A stretch of 64,000 nt of DNA from Lineus longissimus (Eukaryota; Nemertea; Pilidiophora; Heteronemertea; Lineidae). Position numbers and translations under genes: made by a program. Below are positions 22,701 to 35,030 of the stretch, in pieces; within the stretch, counting starts at the first letter, position 1; the number at the start of each line of letters is the position of its first letter. A model generated the notes under the pieces. It was not told where the DNA came from, did not search any database, and was given only the letters and a program-made list of their open reading frames with translations. The stretch is taken from contig NC_088318.1 in NCBI RefSeq assembly GCF_910592395.1, positions 13,950,349 through 14,014,348 on the forward strand, in the 5' to 3' direction.

Positions 22701-25229
22701 TTTCATCAAAAGACAAAGAGGACTTTGTAGAATGATTAATATAGACTTTCTGATATCGAATGGCATTGGGTCACTAGTTCATAGGTTGACGTTGAGTTCG
22801 GTAAACAATAACACTCAAGAGCGTGATATTATTCGGGCCTTTTCACTCATCACAATTTTGCTTGAATCACAAAAATCGCAAAAATCGCAAAAATCGCAAA
22901 AATCGCATGCCTTGTGAAATTCTTGCGAAATTGCGTGAAATCGCATTCAGTGAAATGCGGGGGGAATCCACAATTGCGATTTTTGACGGCGACGAGGTTG
23001 CGATGGACTTGCGAGATACAGCAGGTTAACCACCGGCGTTGTGCATCGCTATCTCTCCTTTGAGGCACTTCCCGAGGGACTTTTTTGAAGCGGACGCACA
23101 AAACACTCCGAAAAGAGTGATATTTGAAGATGCTATAACTACCTCAATATAGGTTTTCACACTTTGCATTGACATCAGCTCGAACTGATAATGAGAACCG
23201 TCACCTTCCGTAACGTATTCACTCTGGATGAGACTGTTGTATTCAGTGGGCGATCTGTATTCTGTTGGGTTGAAACCACGCTTTTTGTTACCTGAAAAAC
23301 GGTTGAATCTTCAAAATGCGAGTGTTAAATTTTACGCAATCCGATGTTCTCATTTTTTTAGTATACATATAGATTAGATGTCTGGGTGAGTATGTGGAGA
23401 TGACGTATATATGTGATTGATGACAGGTCAAGATGTGCGGGCAAGATGACGCAAGTGACACTTCATATTGGCCGACACTGAGGACACAAGGAGTGAATGC
23501 CCACAGACTTGTAGACTATGACCTGGAAGATAGGAGCTTATAGACACCGTACGTTTATATGAGTAGTTCTTTTTGACAAGAATGTCTTGTAGAACGTCTA
23601 GCACTTAGTTCTAATTCTAAAGATAGATGGCATTTTGTAATTAAATTACGAAATATTGTTTTAAATAAACAATGTGATTTCTGTCCACTTACGAACATAG
23701 AAAATGTACGGTATAGATTTACACATTATTTTTCTGGAACAAATACGATGTAGCTGATCATTGACAGAATGGAAATGACTGAGGTATCATTCTGTTCGTT
23801 CTGATCATGTCTTCAACAGCAATCTTTACAATTGGCTAGGAAGTCAGTAACAGCCAAGTGAAGAAAGATGCCGGATCAAAAGAGACTCTTGATAAAAATA
23901 ATTTCTCACCCGACTGATGAAAACATGACTCCCTGAAGAAGAAGTAGCCATCTTCCCTCAACCATTTGAGCGCGTTCTTTGCCAGCTTCCGGACCTCATC
24001 ATTTGTGAGATACATCATTAGCCAGTTGGAGAAGACTATGTCATAACTGAAAAAGAGGATACATGTATATGATTGTATGATTGGAATATGTATCGGTGAA
24101 AAGGTTGAAATGTCCTCGTATAGAATGTCCAGGAAACATTGGATCTAGGGATTGACGATGGTCACTATACAGGCATTATGCCATGATCCGACAGAATACA
24201 AAAGGTCAGACATTTTCCAGGGGGGAGGGGGGCATTTTAGACTGCTACACCGGCGTGAAGACCATTCTAAAATTTAAAAAAGCTAAGTGTACACTTCGCC
24301 CGTATTCCGTACAAAAAATTAAACGCGCTGATTAGTTGAGAAAGGTGCAAAATGGTGGGCATGGCGGATCATCTCATTTTCTCCGACCAGTGCAGAGCTG
24401 GTAGGCCTACCACTCTATAATCCGGGTTCAGGCCTTTTTGATCACGGATGCAATATACGCACCTGTCTTCGGGTAATTGCAAGTGATTGACATCTGCTTG
24501 TAAGAAACTCGTATTTGTCTTGTGTCCATGTGACTTTTTATTCAATTGAATGAAGTTTTCCATAAAATCTACAGCTAGAACTGACTTGGCCGTTTCGGCG
24601 AGGTCACCAGTGAATCGGCTGCAACAAATAGAGAAAATATAGCAAAGTAGAGCAAGAGAAGATCGACCTTGATTTATTCCAGTACATTCCTGTTTGCGGC
24701 AGAACTGGGACATCATGCTATAACAGGGTGAAGGGCTCCGACTCAGTTTTCGGACGTTCGATATTCGACCTGGCGCAATGTAGTATTCTTTTCCATTTGA
24801 AATACACTGCCCCACATTTTGGACGCAGCGGTTTTGGTGTCACGACCATAATAGCTAGAGTTGGTACAGAGAATAAAAAGGCAAAAATCTTACAGAATAG
24901 AAACTGATATTTCGATGTCAATATATTGGCTTTCTTACCAAACACCGCGAGGGTGGCACTTCGGCCAAACCCAGCTACGGCCCCTCGGGAGGCAGATGTA
25001 CCCGAGTAAATACCCCAGTTCGGTGCCGGTTAAAGCAAAAGACTCACCCAATGCCAGCGCCTATTTCAAGGATGTCTTTGTTGGTCACGGACGGTAACAG
25101 CGAAAGTAGTTCAGCCTTTTCAAGGTCACTGAAAGCTTCCGCATTTTCATCCAACATCATCTCCTTGACGGAGCCATCTTTGCTGTGGTCCTCCCAGAAC
25201 TTCTTCATGACTATCTCATTCGCTTCCAT
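19721..25229 (-). CDS. pmt: Phosphoethanolamine N-methyltransferase, bidomain (10 exons, 482 aa)
   Basis: Exons: 25229-25048, 24618-24463, 24046-23910, 23291-23143, 22163-22008, 21544-21455, 21137-20925, 20661-20533, 20251-20135, 19840-19721 (ends TGA). Every junction has AG/GT borders and matching phase; the total is 1449 nt. The enzyme uses SAM to methylate phosphoethanolamine stepwise to phosphocholine, a cytosolic route to phosphatidylcholine. The N-terminal domain has [42 protein letters not shown] and [10 protein letters not shown]. The linker has [10 protein letters not shown] and [11 protein letters not shown]. The C-terminal domain has [17 protein letters not shown], a degenerate [19 protein letters not shown] and the terminal [13 protein letters not shown]. 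The length matches the tandem plant/invertebrate type (~490 aa). The second domain lacks the usual acidic residue after beta-2, so its activity is doubtful. The start is the first ATG after an acceptor; a 5' UTR exon probably lies upstream. Confidence 0.93.
21690..21835 (-). repeat. Dispersed repeat, copy 2 (inverted relative to 6.2 kb)
   Basis: The reverse complement shares the gcgggctttgtttaaagaca terminus, an acaatgg core and a ctcgacgtcatcaa block (cf. gtcgatgttatcaa) with 6190-6335. It sits in intron 5 of the methyltransferase gene. Confidence 0.6.
22866..22909. repeat. Minisatellite, (aaaaatcgc) x4, 9-bp unit
   Basis: Four near-perfect 9-bp units lie in intron 4 of the methyltransferase gene. 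An inverted version of the unit (gcgattttt) follows about 65 bp downstream, so a hairpin is possible. The QKS-repeat open frame across it is an artefact. Confidence 0.9.
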
Positions 25230-27470
25230 CGTCAAATATATATCTCGTTTGTTGAAAAATCTAAAATAGAAGAAAATAGTCATGGCCTACCAGAAAGGTC
25301 ACAATGTGCTGGGTGGCCTGTCCAGCTCTCTGATTTATGTGGACTATAGACGAAAGGAAGAAGGCGGTTATCCCTTCAACATGCTTGTTCTTATCCTGAT
25401 TCATTAGTAAACCATTTTCCTGACGTTTTTTCCAGTGTTGCAATTCATAGTAGTTATAAGCAGAATGTTAGTAGAAAAACGCGCTGTTCGTTATTTTCAG
25501 CGGGCACAAGAATTGGCACGGGAAATATTTGCCGATCGAGATGTCACTCCGATAGCGTGTCGCCAACGACGGTGACGAAGATGATGACGACGGCTTTATA
25601 CCACCACATTGAAAAAGAATGATTGTGATTCACAAAGACTTTAATTCCCATCTGCTAACAACTTATCAAGTCAGTAGGGTTATGTACATTTTATTTGCGC
25701 TAAAAAATCGATCATGCCAACTGATATATTGCATCAGCCCGGTCAGCTGTTAGTAAGTGCACTTTTCATGTTCATTGGTTTATGATTTGAAAATGTTCCA
25801 ATGAATCTACATGTACGCGTACATACAAAAATGTACCTATTACTCGGCACTGTAACCACACGCCACCCGGCGGCCGCGCTCTCCGAAGACTAGGGCACGA
25901 TCTTTAATACCGCCCTATTCGTTTTTGTCATCTCAGGCTCTAGAGTTTGCGCTAACGCGGCTGGGCCTCGAACCAACGCCATTTCGATCACAAGTCAGAC
26001 ACGCCTTCCTGTATATAGCTTACCACCGCTGCGCGTTATCAGAATTGTCTGAGGACTTTCCTCTCCCATTCACTATCTTCTAACGTTTATCTTACAAATG
26101 ACATTTTACCTCGTTTTTAAATGTTTTAAACGATAACCAGGTCACTTGATGTGTTTTTAAAGGTTATGACCTCAATAACTATGTCAATTGATATCAAATA
26201 TGTCGTAACCACATCCAATGCTTTAGCCTACACTTTTTGTATTTTCACCGCCCGAGAAAATGTACCTTCTCATTCCTGGTACATATCCGCCGCAGAGCAC
26301 TTCGCCAGATCGCAGGGCGCAACGACAAAAAATCGCTCATCGGCAGGGTGATTGAGACGAGACAATGGCACAACTTATACATGTAATGTATTCGTACAGA
26401 CCTTGCAGCCTTCTTGCAGTTAATAAAAAATCGACACTTACTACGAGTTTTGTCCTGGATGACACTGGTTGATGGAGAGATGGTTCGCTATTGTCCTGAA
26501 AAACTGTCTTGCGACGATCCAATTATTGAGTCCGTGGCGATGGAGTTAACAGTGGGTTCGTCACAAGTCAATTTAGTTTGTCGGACACGGTACAGTCTGG
26601 CCGGCCGATTCAGGTCGTCAAATGCCGTCACATCCATATACTGGGTTGATATATCAGTCTTCATCGATCAATAGATGATAACGTTGTTGTGTGACATACG
26701 TCAATAACTCTAACCGAAAGGCCTATTTCGTTATCTGCCAGTATGAATTGTCATAAACTGTCAAGAACATTGACCTAATGTTACTTTTTTTTCGATGGGG
26801 TCACCGCCGCGGTTCACCATTTACGGACCATCGAGTCTTCATGGCCAACTGTCTTTTCATTTCTCATTGGTGGTGTATTACCAGCGGTCGGGTGGGGGGA
26901 GGGGGCAACTCCGTTACACTGGTATACAGACGAAGAAAAAGGCCATGGGTTTCTGTAGCCAGTCATTTTTGGTCCCTCTCGCAAATGTTTCCCCTTCTAA
27001 TGGTAGGCCCCTCAAAGTTATCGTCTTACTCATCAGCGCAGTTCATAACACCATGTGTCGTGCTCGACCCTGTGGTCATCAGATGGGAACACTAGGCCTA
27101 TGTTCCCTTCATTTACCTTGACCTCGAATGTAGTGTGGTTTGCCGGCGGAGTGACTAACAGCTAGGCCTACTGTGTCAGTGGTCGTGTTGGGTTTGATAA
27201 ATGTTTACTTCGTGAGGATTGACTTGTAGGCTATCTCTCTAGGCAAGAAGCATTTTTCTCTTAGCTTTAGTTTTTCCATCAGCTGCAATGGATCCAGTGG
27301 ATGTATAACATAGATCCCCGCCAGATCCATCCCTTCGCGCGTAAACTGAGCTCGGAAACCAATTTTTAAAATTCGCGCGCTAACCTCGCCAGTTTCACCT
27401 ATCAGCACGAGATGGCGCTGGTAAATTAATTTTAATTTAGGCCAATCAGAGATAGGTGCCGGCTGAAATG
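25230..27470. other. Intergenic spacer with a SINE-like element
   Basis: This stretch should hold the 5' UTR and promoter of the methyltransferase gene at its left side, a tRNA-like SINE at 25945-26040 and otherwise no gene I can support. A 70-codon minus-strand frame at 27205-27420 follows an AG and ends in TAA but resembles nothing I know. Confidence 0.5.
25945..26040 (-). repeat. tRNA-derived SINE-like element
   Basis: On the minus strand a tRNA-like order is visible: an A-box-like tggtaagc, an anticodon-arm-like gtctgacttgtgatcg, and a clean B-box ggttcgaggcc. The phrase gtctgacttgtgatc is typical of tRNA-derived SINE heads in invertebrates. Stems are imperfect, so it is not called a tRNA gene. 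Confidence 0.5.
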
Positions 27471-27535
27471 CTGAATAGCTCCGATTATGGTCGCCATTGT
27501 GAGAAATTGACGCAAAGTTCGATTATTTTGAAGGT
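27470..27535 (+). promoter_or_regulatory. Putative promoter / 5' UTR exon of the Tyr-Pro-rich protein gene
   Basis: A YY1-like box (atggtcgccattgtg, i.e. CAATGGCGACC on the other strand) is followed 30-40 bp later by a donor-like GAAG/GTAATT at 27533. The coding exon starts right after an acceptor (ttctcatttcag) at about 28158, so a short non-coding first exon here is plausible. A second donor-like site (CCCAG/GTACGG) at about 28044 is an alternative. Confidence 0.3.
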
Positions 27536-28164
27536 AATTTCTCAATGAAATAAAGATATATTTCTAATATTAAGGAACGGACAGTGTTGGCCGATATCCA
27601 AAGTGTGTATGTCAATTCACATCATCGGTTTTCGAGGTGCTTTTCTTGTAGAAATCGACTCCTCTTTCTGACTGCCGTCGACGGCGTTGCCCGCTTTTTC
27701 TCTTCTGCATTGCGTGCATAATGCACTGCAGGCTGTTATGCACTTGTATGCATTGTGCATTGTCAAAAACAAAACCTAAATTCTCTCTCCGTTCGGACAT
27801 TTCCGATTGATCACGCAGTATGCACAGCGTCTTTTAACAGTATAACAGATCTTGGTTCGATAATTTTTCCATTTATCTTTCAGCCAAGAGAACAAGTTGA
27901 AAGTGCAAGAAAGTGTTCCCTCCGATACACGTCGACACTTGTTAACACTTGCAGCCTTCCAGTTGATTGATAACACACAGTACCTGTAACTGTCTCAAAG
28001 ATAATTTTTCTGGACACATGTCAAGCAGTTAGAAAGATCCCAGGTACGGTATAGTATAGCTTGGTGACATGGATTCTATTTCTGAGTTTCTCATTCCTAG
28101 CATGGCCATGTGTTCTGTTACTAGATCATGAAAAAGAGTTTTTGTTTCTCATTTCAGTCACGTT

Positions 28165-28884
28165 ATGAATAGTTACTACCCCACTGGCGCCAACATCCTG
28201 CAGAACCCATCATCAAATGAGAAACCGCAGAACACATACGCACCAAGCATGGCGTACACGCCTCAAGGAGGTCTACCACCAGGAGCAGGTCTAGCTGCTG
28301 GTATACCCAGAGCTAGCAGCGCTACGTATGGATCAGTCCCTGCAAGTGTTGCCGGGTATAGTACTACCGGTCAGGTGTTTGGTGCTGGACCCAGCCCAAT
28401 GGCCAGTGCCTATCCCAGTATGGCCAATGGATACCGACCCATGACACAACCCCCTACGTCCCAGTATGTCCCTGCCCAACCGTACCAGCCTCCCAGCTCT
28501 GTATCGGCAGCAGCGTACCGCTCTGTGCAACCTCAATATGCAGCACCACGATATCCAGTTGCCCAAATTCCAAGTCCAGGCTACCCCACAGGAGCTATCC
28601 AACGTTCCCCAACCTATCCAGCGAGCTCCTATTTAGCGGCTCATAGTCAGCACTCACTGAACAGTAGTTTAGCATACCCAGGGACCTCGATTCCTGGTTA
28701 TGGTATGCCCGCTGGGGCCAGTTTCTACGCCGGCCCTCCGACTCCGAGTCATCATATGTCACCACATATGTCATATGCAACCTCCGTGCCCACTGCGAGC
28801 CCGTATCCATCAGCTGTGCCAGGACAGCTTGGGACACCGATGTATCCAGGTACTAACCCTTACACCTTGCCAAGACCTTGAGGA
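28165..28884 (+). CDS. Tyr/Pro/Ser/Ala-rich low-complexity protein, 238 aa
   Basis: A single coding exon begins seven bases after a good acceptor (ttctcatttcag) with ATG AAT AGT and ends at TGA (28879-28881). The protein is almost wholly composed of Pro, Tyr, Ser, Ala and Gly with repeated YP, GY and YPS motifs (e.g. SPGYPTGAIQ, PGYGMPAGASFYAGPP). It has no signal peptide, membrane segment, Cys pair or charged cluster, and very few Lys, Arg, Glu or Asp. Such prion-like composition is common in RNA-binding and condensate-forming proteins, but no RNA-binding domain is present. I cannot name the family. The long clean frame against AT-rich flanks and the acceptor argue that it is real. Confidence 0.7.
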
Positions 28885-31800
28885 TCCAAGTCTACTCAAG
28901 TGAAACTCAAGAAAATCTTGGGAGTAACGTATTGCTTCTGTTTGTACAAATAATTTAAATCTACATGATAGAAGAATTGATACCCATCTTGTAATGCGAA
29001 CTTATTGTCTTCTGAATGCAAGGGTAGGCTTTTGGTTTAGTAATACAACTTAGAATATTCTTAGTTGATTATTGTTGGCATATTGTATGAGAAATGAAGT
29101 GCAAAATTAGAAATATCAATGAGCCTCTGCCTTGTGCATTGTTTTTATGTATCATTGATTGACAGTATTGGATCTTGAGACAATTTTGTTTTCTACCAAC
29201 CTGGCTTTTCTTTATTTTTTGTTACGTTTCCATGTATGGTTTTTAAAGTGCGATGACCTCTCGAAGTCTTACCTCTTTAGGTATATTTAGTAGGATAGAT
29301 GTATATTTTTCTACATTTTTTATTTCCAAGTTTGGCTCAACAGAGAAGGCACAAACTTACGATTGTTGTTACCTAAACACAATCATACGTTGAGAACTCG
29401 AATGTTTGTAACTTCTCATACAGAATGGCATGACATTTTTTTACACCTAACTACACATGTAAAATTATTTAAGCCATTGCCGAAAAATAAATTGACCTCT
29501 ATATACCCGAGATGGAAGGGGGCCATTTAAAAAAAAATGTGACAAGAATGGAACTAGAAGGGATTTTGACTTGGGCTTTATACATGTAACACAATAATCT
29601 TTGTCACCAGGTATGAAACACTTTAGAATAGATGGCTTGTGGCCTATTGGGTGGAAGTTATTATTATCAGCAGTTCCCCATCATGATAACAACAGGTCGA
29701 ATGTAAGTTTGAAGGAATAATTAGTTGCCCTTTCATGACATGTCAATGAATCTCTTAAAACAGCAAGAAGGAACTTTTTGATCAGTCAGTTCAGGAGAGG
29801 AATCTAGGTTCATCTATAGTGAAAACTAAAAAGATACACTCTATATTCAAGCCTATGAGGTCAGCTGGTTTTTGGATTTGGCGGTTCAAGCTAGTACAGA
29901 AGGTCCAAAAATAATGGAATGTTTTACCAACTTCGGTCTAAGTCTTGCAAGGGGTAATGGTGGGGGATAGCATTTCAAGCATGTACATGTTAAACAGGGT
30001 TTTGTTCAGTTACAAGTCAAGTGTGTGACTGGCATCAAATGCATTTATGCAGGGGAGTGAATTGATCGGTGGTTTTATACAAATATTCGTTTTCTAACAA
30101 AAAAGCTTTTTGCGGTTTTTGGCTTTGACGCTCTATAGTATTCAGAAGAACATGTAAGTTATTCACCTATTATAAATATAATGCAATTTTGGGACCACAT
30201 TTTTATCGTTTTTTCATTTACGACGCTTGGATTTACACATCACACAAAATGCCTTGTACCATTGGTTGTTTATAACCGATGTCTTAGATTTAGCGCTGAC
30301 TTGCCATTTTAGTTTTATATGTGTACATCGAGCTTTGTTTATTTAATTTTCATGTCTTGGGTCTAAAATATGTATTAATGTATACACACATGTACATGCA
30401 GCTTTTCATTGAGATCAATTTCTGTGCTCTGTAAACATGGGGACATGTGACAATCTAATGTATTGGTAAAGAAGTCTCTATTACGTGTAAACATCCAAAA
30501 GGTGAGATTTTCTCTTGTTTTTTTTTTAAATGACGCAGTATGTTTGGTGGTTTGGTAACCATCTCTTAAGTGCCGCTCAAACAAGGGATTTAAATTGGTG
30601 CTGCCTGCTAACCTGATCACATGCGACAAAATCGCTAATTTGCAACAGTCATTGGAGGTGCCAGACCAGAGCAAAACTTTACCAGTTTTACCCGCAGACA
30701 AGATATTTTTTGTCGTACATTTTGAATCACAGGTTGCAGCAACGAAAATTGCTTGTTTGAGTGTCACTTTATATTGCACCTAGGTTCCTCTCCTCGACTG
30801 GTCATACGAATTTGTCATGTCGTCGTAGCCAAGCTCATTATTACAAGTCATGACATGGTCTTTTTGATAATATTTAGTCTCAGCAGAAAGGAGACGTAAA
30901 GAGTATTACCTGATGAAACCAAGCGCTTTTTTTCACAAGTATTTCCTTATTTAGACACAATGTGGTGAAAGGGTTAACCTGAATAACCTTATACATGTAC
31001 ATGTAGTCTTGCATAATTGCCAAACATTCTATAAACCTTAATTTGTTTTTGTCTTTTGCGAATTGACCTGTGTTCATTGTGCTGTTGCAATTTCTAACCT
31101 TGGCTTTGGTTGAAAAAGTCCAATTTTTGGCGAAGACATATAGGAATGAAAACATAATATTTCAATGATTTGGATCCTGGTTTGTTGTGATGTTAGTTTT
31201 ATGACAATGAGAAATCATGTGCCTAGAATTCAGTGAAGTTATTTCATTGATCACTGGTTTTGTAACCGATAAAATGTCCAACCCTATCATGTGTATGTAA
31301 GTTATTTTGAATTGGAATAGACAAAACCCAAGTTGTCAGACCCAGCCACGATCTGCCCAATTGTAGGATGTTTTAGTTTTGTCTGTAGATCATCCTATGA
31401 ATAGACCCAATGGATCCTGAAACTTGAATCTGTGTACTGTATGATAGTTTATGATGTTGGTGCCAAAACTGGAGAAGGAGGACCCATGTTATTTTGGGAT
31501 GGTAAGCTGGTAAATTTGGAAAACTGGAATCTTGAACCATGATGAGTTAAATTATTGTCACATGAATTATATATCGACATTGGTCCTATAATTAGGGGGA
31601 CCAGAAGAGCCAGCCTCGACTGTTTGAGGCCAATGTCTGTTACTCATGAAGTTGGCCTCCGTATTCTGCCGTGGGTGGAATGACGTCTCCAACATTTGGA
31701 GGCAATCGTAAGTTTTTAAAATATTTTTTGGCTGTCGAGTCACATTGTTTGCATAATGGCTTTAGGCTCCATTTAGAATGTAGATTGAGAAGAGATGATA

Positions 31801-34800
31801 TCATGAGGAAATCGACTAGGGTTGGTTGGGCTCTAAAGGTGCACTTATCTTCGCAGCCCTGGTAAACTGTTTTGAAAGATGACATGTACATTTTCCCCTA
31901 AAACCAAACTTGGCGGTTAAAAGATTCAGTGGCACAAGTTTGCTTCACAGGAAATTACTGCTATATAGTGTACTTTTTGCCGTAATGTTTGAAAATCAGT
32001 AACTTGAGTTCTTAAGGTAAACTAGAAAATGAAGGGGTATGAGAGAGGTTGTGAAAGTCGGTTTGAATTCTCAAATCTGTTGGGAGTAGTACTAGTAGTG
32101 TACATTGTAGATAAAAGACCGGGCTGAGATTTGTAGATAGTTAAGTATTGTTGAGAATACAAAAAAAATACGAAAAATAAAAAGGCCTGTTCCCATTGGC
32201 ATTGTACTGAACCTGGAAAGACATTTATTCCCTCGTGACTCGAGTTATCTCAGCAGCTGGAAGAGAAACCAATTTAGCAGTTGTATGTGTTGCGCTGTGA
32301 GGAGTTACTGTGACTGTTATTCCTTCTGCCCTGACTAGATCTTTACCTATCTGTGTTCCGTGTTGTTTTGTGTGGCCTTTCCGAGGTGCAGCCTTATTCT
32401 TTTGACTGTCTGTAAGCACTTTATGACCTTGATTAAAATTTGTAGTCTCCCACTTGTGCTACAGGGCTTTTGGTTGGATTACCGACTTTTAAGAGTTACA
32501 AGGTAAATTTCATGTACAGTACAACCTCTATTAGGGACACCCTTGGACCAAGAACAGCTTGAGAGGTGTCCTAATTACATAGGTCTAATTAAATGAAAAT
32601 GACCCAAAGAAGTGACTTTAATAGACAATGTCTTGTTTACAGAGGTGTCCGCTAAGAGATATTCGAGTGTTCTTTTTTTGTTGTCAATTATGCAATACTA
32701 AAAATCTCCTCAGCTCTTTGTTTTGAAACTATCCATGTACCTTGTCATTCAGCTAAGAGTTTTTGTGGGGCTTTCATATGTTTAGCATTTTATCGTAAAA
32801 TATATAATTTTAGATGCATTGCTCCCTGTTTGTACGATTTACATTTATGAAAGTTATGGAAGGCCCTTAGAAACTGATATGACGTTGTTTGACTTGGGCG
32901 TAAATCTTCGCTTGTCATGAGGCTAAAAGTTTGGTGAGTTCAGCTTCAGGGGTCTGAACGTGAATATCATTATTTTCTAATAATTTAGTGAAAGTGAAAT
33001 ATTGCTAAAATTTAGAGTCACGAAAAATGGAGGGGTTTACAGTTTGAAGAATCTGATCAAAACCATCTTGAGAATGCATTATCTGTTCAAGACCTGCAGA
33101 GCTACCCTATTGATGTGTCTTTGTGTTTTTTGATGCTGGTATGCCAATTGTCTGTGATACAATCGACTGTACAGTGTATATTTAAAGTCATGTCATACCC
33201 TTTTCACTGTTGAATAATTATTTTGTTTATTTTAGGATAGCTTTGTGGCTTTTCTTGGCGGATGTGAGAAATACTCTAAACTCCCAACTATTCGTGTCTC
33301 TTTATTTTGGCGATTCACAACAATTTCCCAAAAACTGAAGGTCTCAATTCACTGATTTTTATAGTTGTATCAATATTGGGCAAGTCCACTGAACAGCAAT
33401 CGACATGAACATTCTGCATTTTATTACTGGACTAGTGCAATGAAACTTGGCAAGCGTAAAACCCTTATAATAAGATATTAGAAACTGCATGCTGCGCTAT
33501 AGTTGTGCTAGTTTAGAAACTGACAACCCACAGCATCAATCAACCCTTCACTTAGGCTCTTATCTTTCTTTGAAAGAAATGAAAGTCATCAAATTTTTAG
33601 TAGAGAAAAATCATGTGCTAAAACAGTGGTTAATGGCAAAATAATGAAATCATGTCTTTATCCATCAATAATACAAGATTCTTTTGGGGCAGGGGTCTTT
33701 CTTTGGAGAGCTTTCTTCACGTCCATCAGTATGAGGTAGGGAGAAAGAACAATACCCTTCTTGACAGAGGGTTAACACTCTGTTAAGCACCAGTTGCCAT
33801 TTGTTTCTGCTTCCCAAGAAAACCATTCAAAAGTGTGTCCGAGTCGACAGCAGCAGGTTCGTACCAAGAGCATTGTGTTGGTTCATGGGTGTATAGATAG
33901 ATGGCAACACTGGTTACCAAGGGCTTTGGGTGCAAGGAAAAATCATGCAGCAAGTCAGAACAGCAAGTCAAGCGGTCTGAAGTAGTTGCAAGCTTTTTCT
34001 TTTGGAGGGTAAAAGCTATTTGTCACAATGGATTTTAGGCAATGTTGCATGTGATGATTCAATATCGAAAGTGTCTCAATTGGTGTCTTTTTGCCACACA
34101 CTATTGAATTTAAGATCTGGTCTCTTATGTACTACAATTTTGTACCTTTACACACGTTCATTCTATAAGCTTACAGGACATTTTGTCATTTTGGTAGCAA
34201 GCAATTTGTTATATCTTTTGACAATCAGTTCATAATGTGTTCATTTTGTTCCTTGTGTTTTATTCAAATGTTATTCATCTCTGTTCTGTAGCATGTTGAT
34301 TTTGCCTTTTGTTGATAGCAAGCCAAAATGAAATTGAAAAGAAATCAATTGGGGATGGTGTGCTACATGTTTATTTTGAAAAGACATCGTAAAAAAAGGG
34401 CCACTCCCTCCCTACTTATCATATTTTACAGTGGTTCTAATTGTGCAGGGTCCCATACGTTGCCTGTTGGCCATAGTGAGCTCATTTCCGGTAAAAAATC
34501 ATTTACATTGTTTTTTTCTGTCACTGTGACGTTCCAAGGAAATTGTGAGGCCAAAGGAGAAGCTACTGTAGATCTTTAAGATTTGTTTCTGCTCTTACAA
34601 CTTTGCAGACACTTTCATAGAATTTGTAGGTCTGAATGATGCAGCAATTGCCTGAAATATTTTGCACTTTTTGCAGCGGCACTTGTATTGTGAACGAAGA
34701 AATAGTGCTATGACGGCTATCGTTTCGACATATAGTAAATCGTCAGTGTTAGGAATACCCGCATTCATTGTTCGTACCTCCCAAGCCTTTCTGCTTGTAC

Positions 34801-35030
34801 CTCATTGTACCCTGTTTTGAAAATATTAAAAGTAACAAAAGGGCAGTTTCTTAAATGTAATATTAGGTTTCAGAAAAAACTCAACAAGAGCTCTGAGTGT
34901 TGCATCAAAAATAGTATCGTTTCGAATATCACACCAGTCGAACGCAATTTATAATGCAAGTCATTGTCAAGCTATTGTGACTTTGACTTAAGTCTTGTCT
35001 TGGGAAATAAAAGCCATTTTTCAAAAATAA
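28885..35030 (+). other. T-rich non-coding stretch, probable long 3' UTR
   Basis: No coding frame is supported. The plus strand is markedly T-rich with few long open frames, as expected for an extended 3' UTR of the preceding gene. AATAAA hexamers occur at 29486, 32177 and 35006; the last is followed by T/GT-rich sequence and a change in base composition, so it may be the distal poly(A) site. Confidence 0.4.
35006..35011 (+). terminator. Candidate distal polyadenylation signal AATAAA
   Basis: A canonical hexamer is followed within 30 bp by a T- and GT-rich stretch (tttttgcattgtttgtgg). The T-rich character of the plus strand fades beyond it. Use by the gene at 28165 is inferred. Confidence 0.3.
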
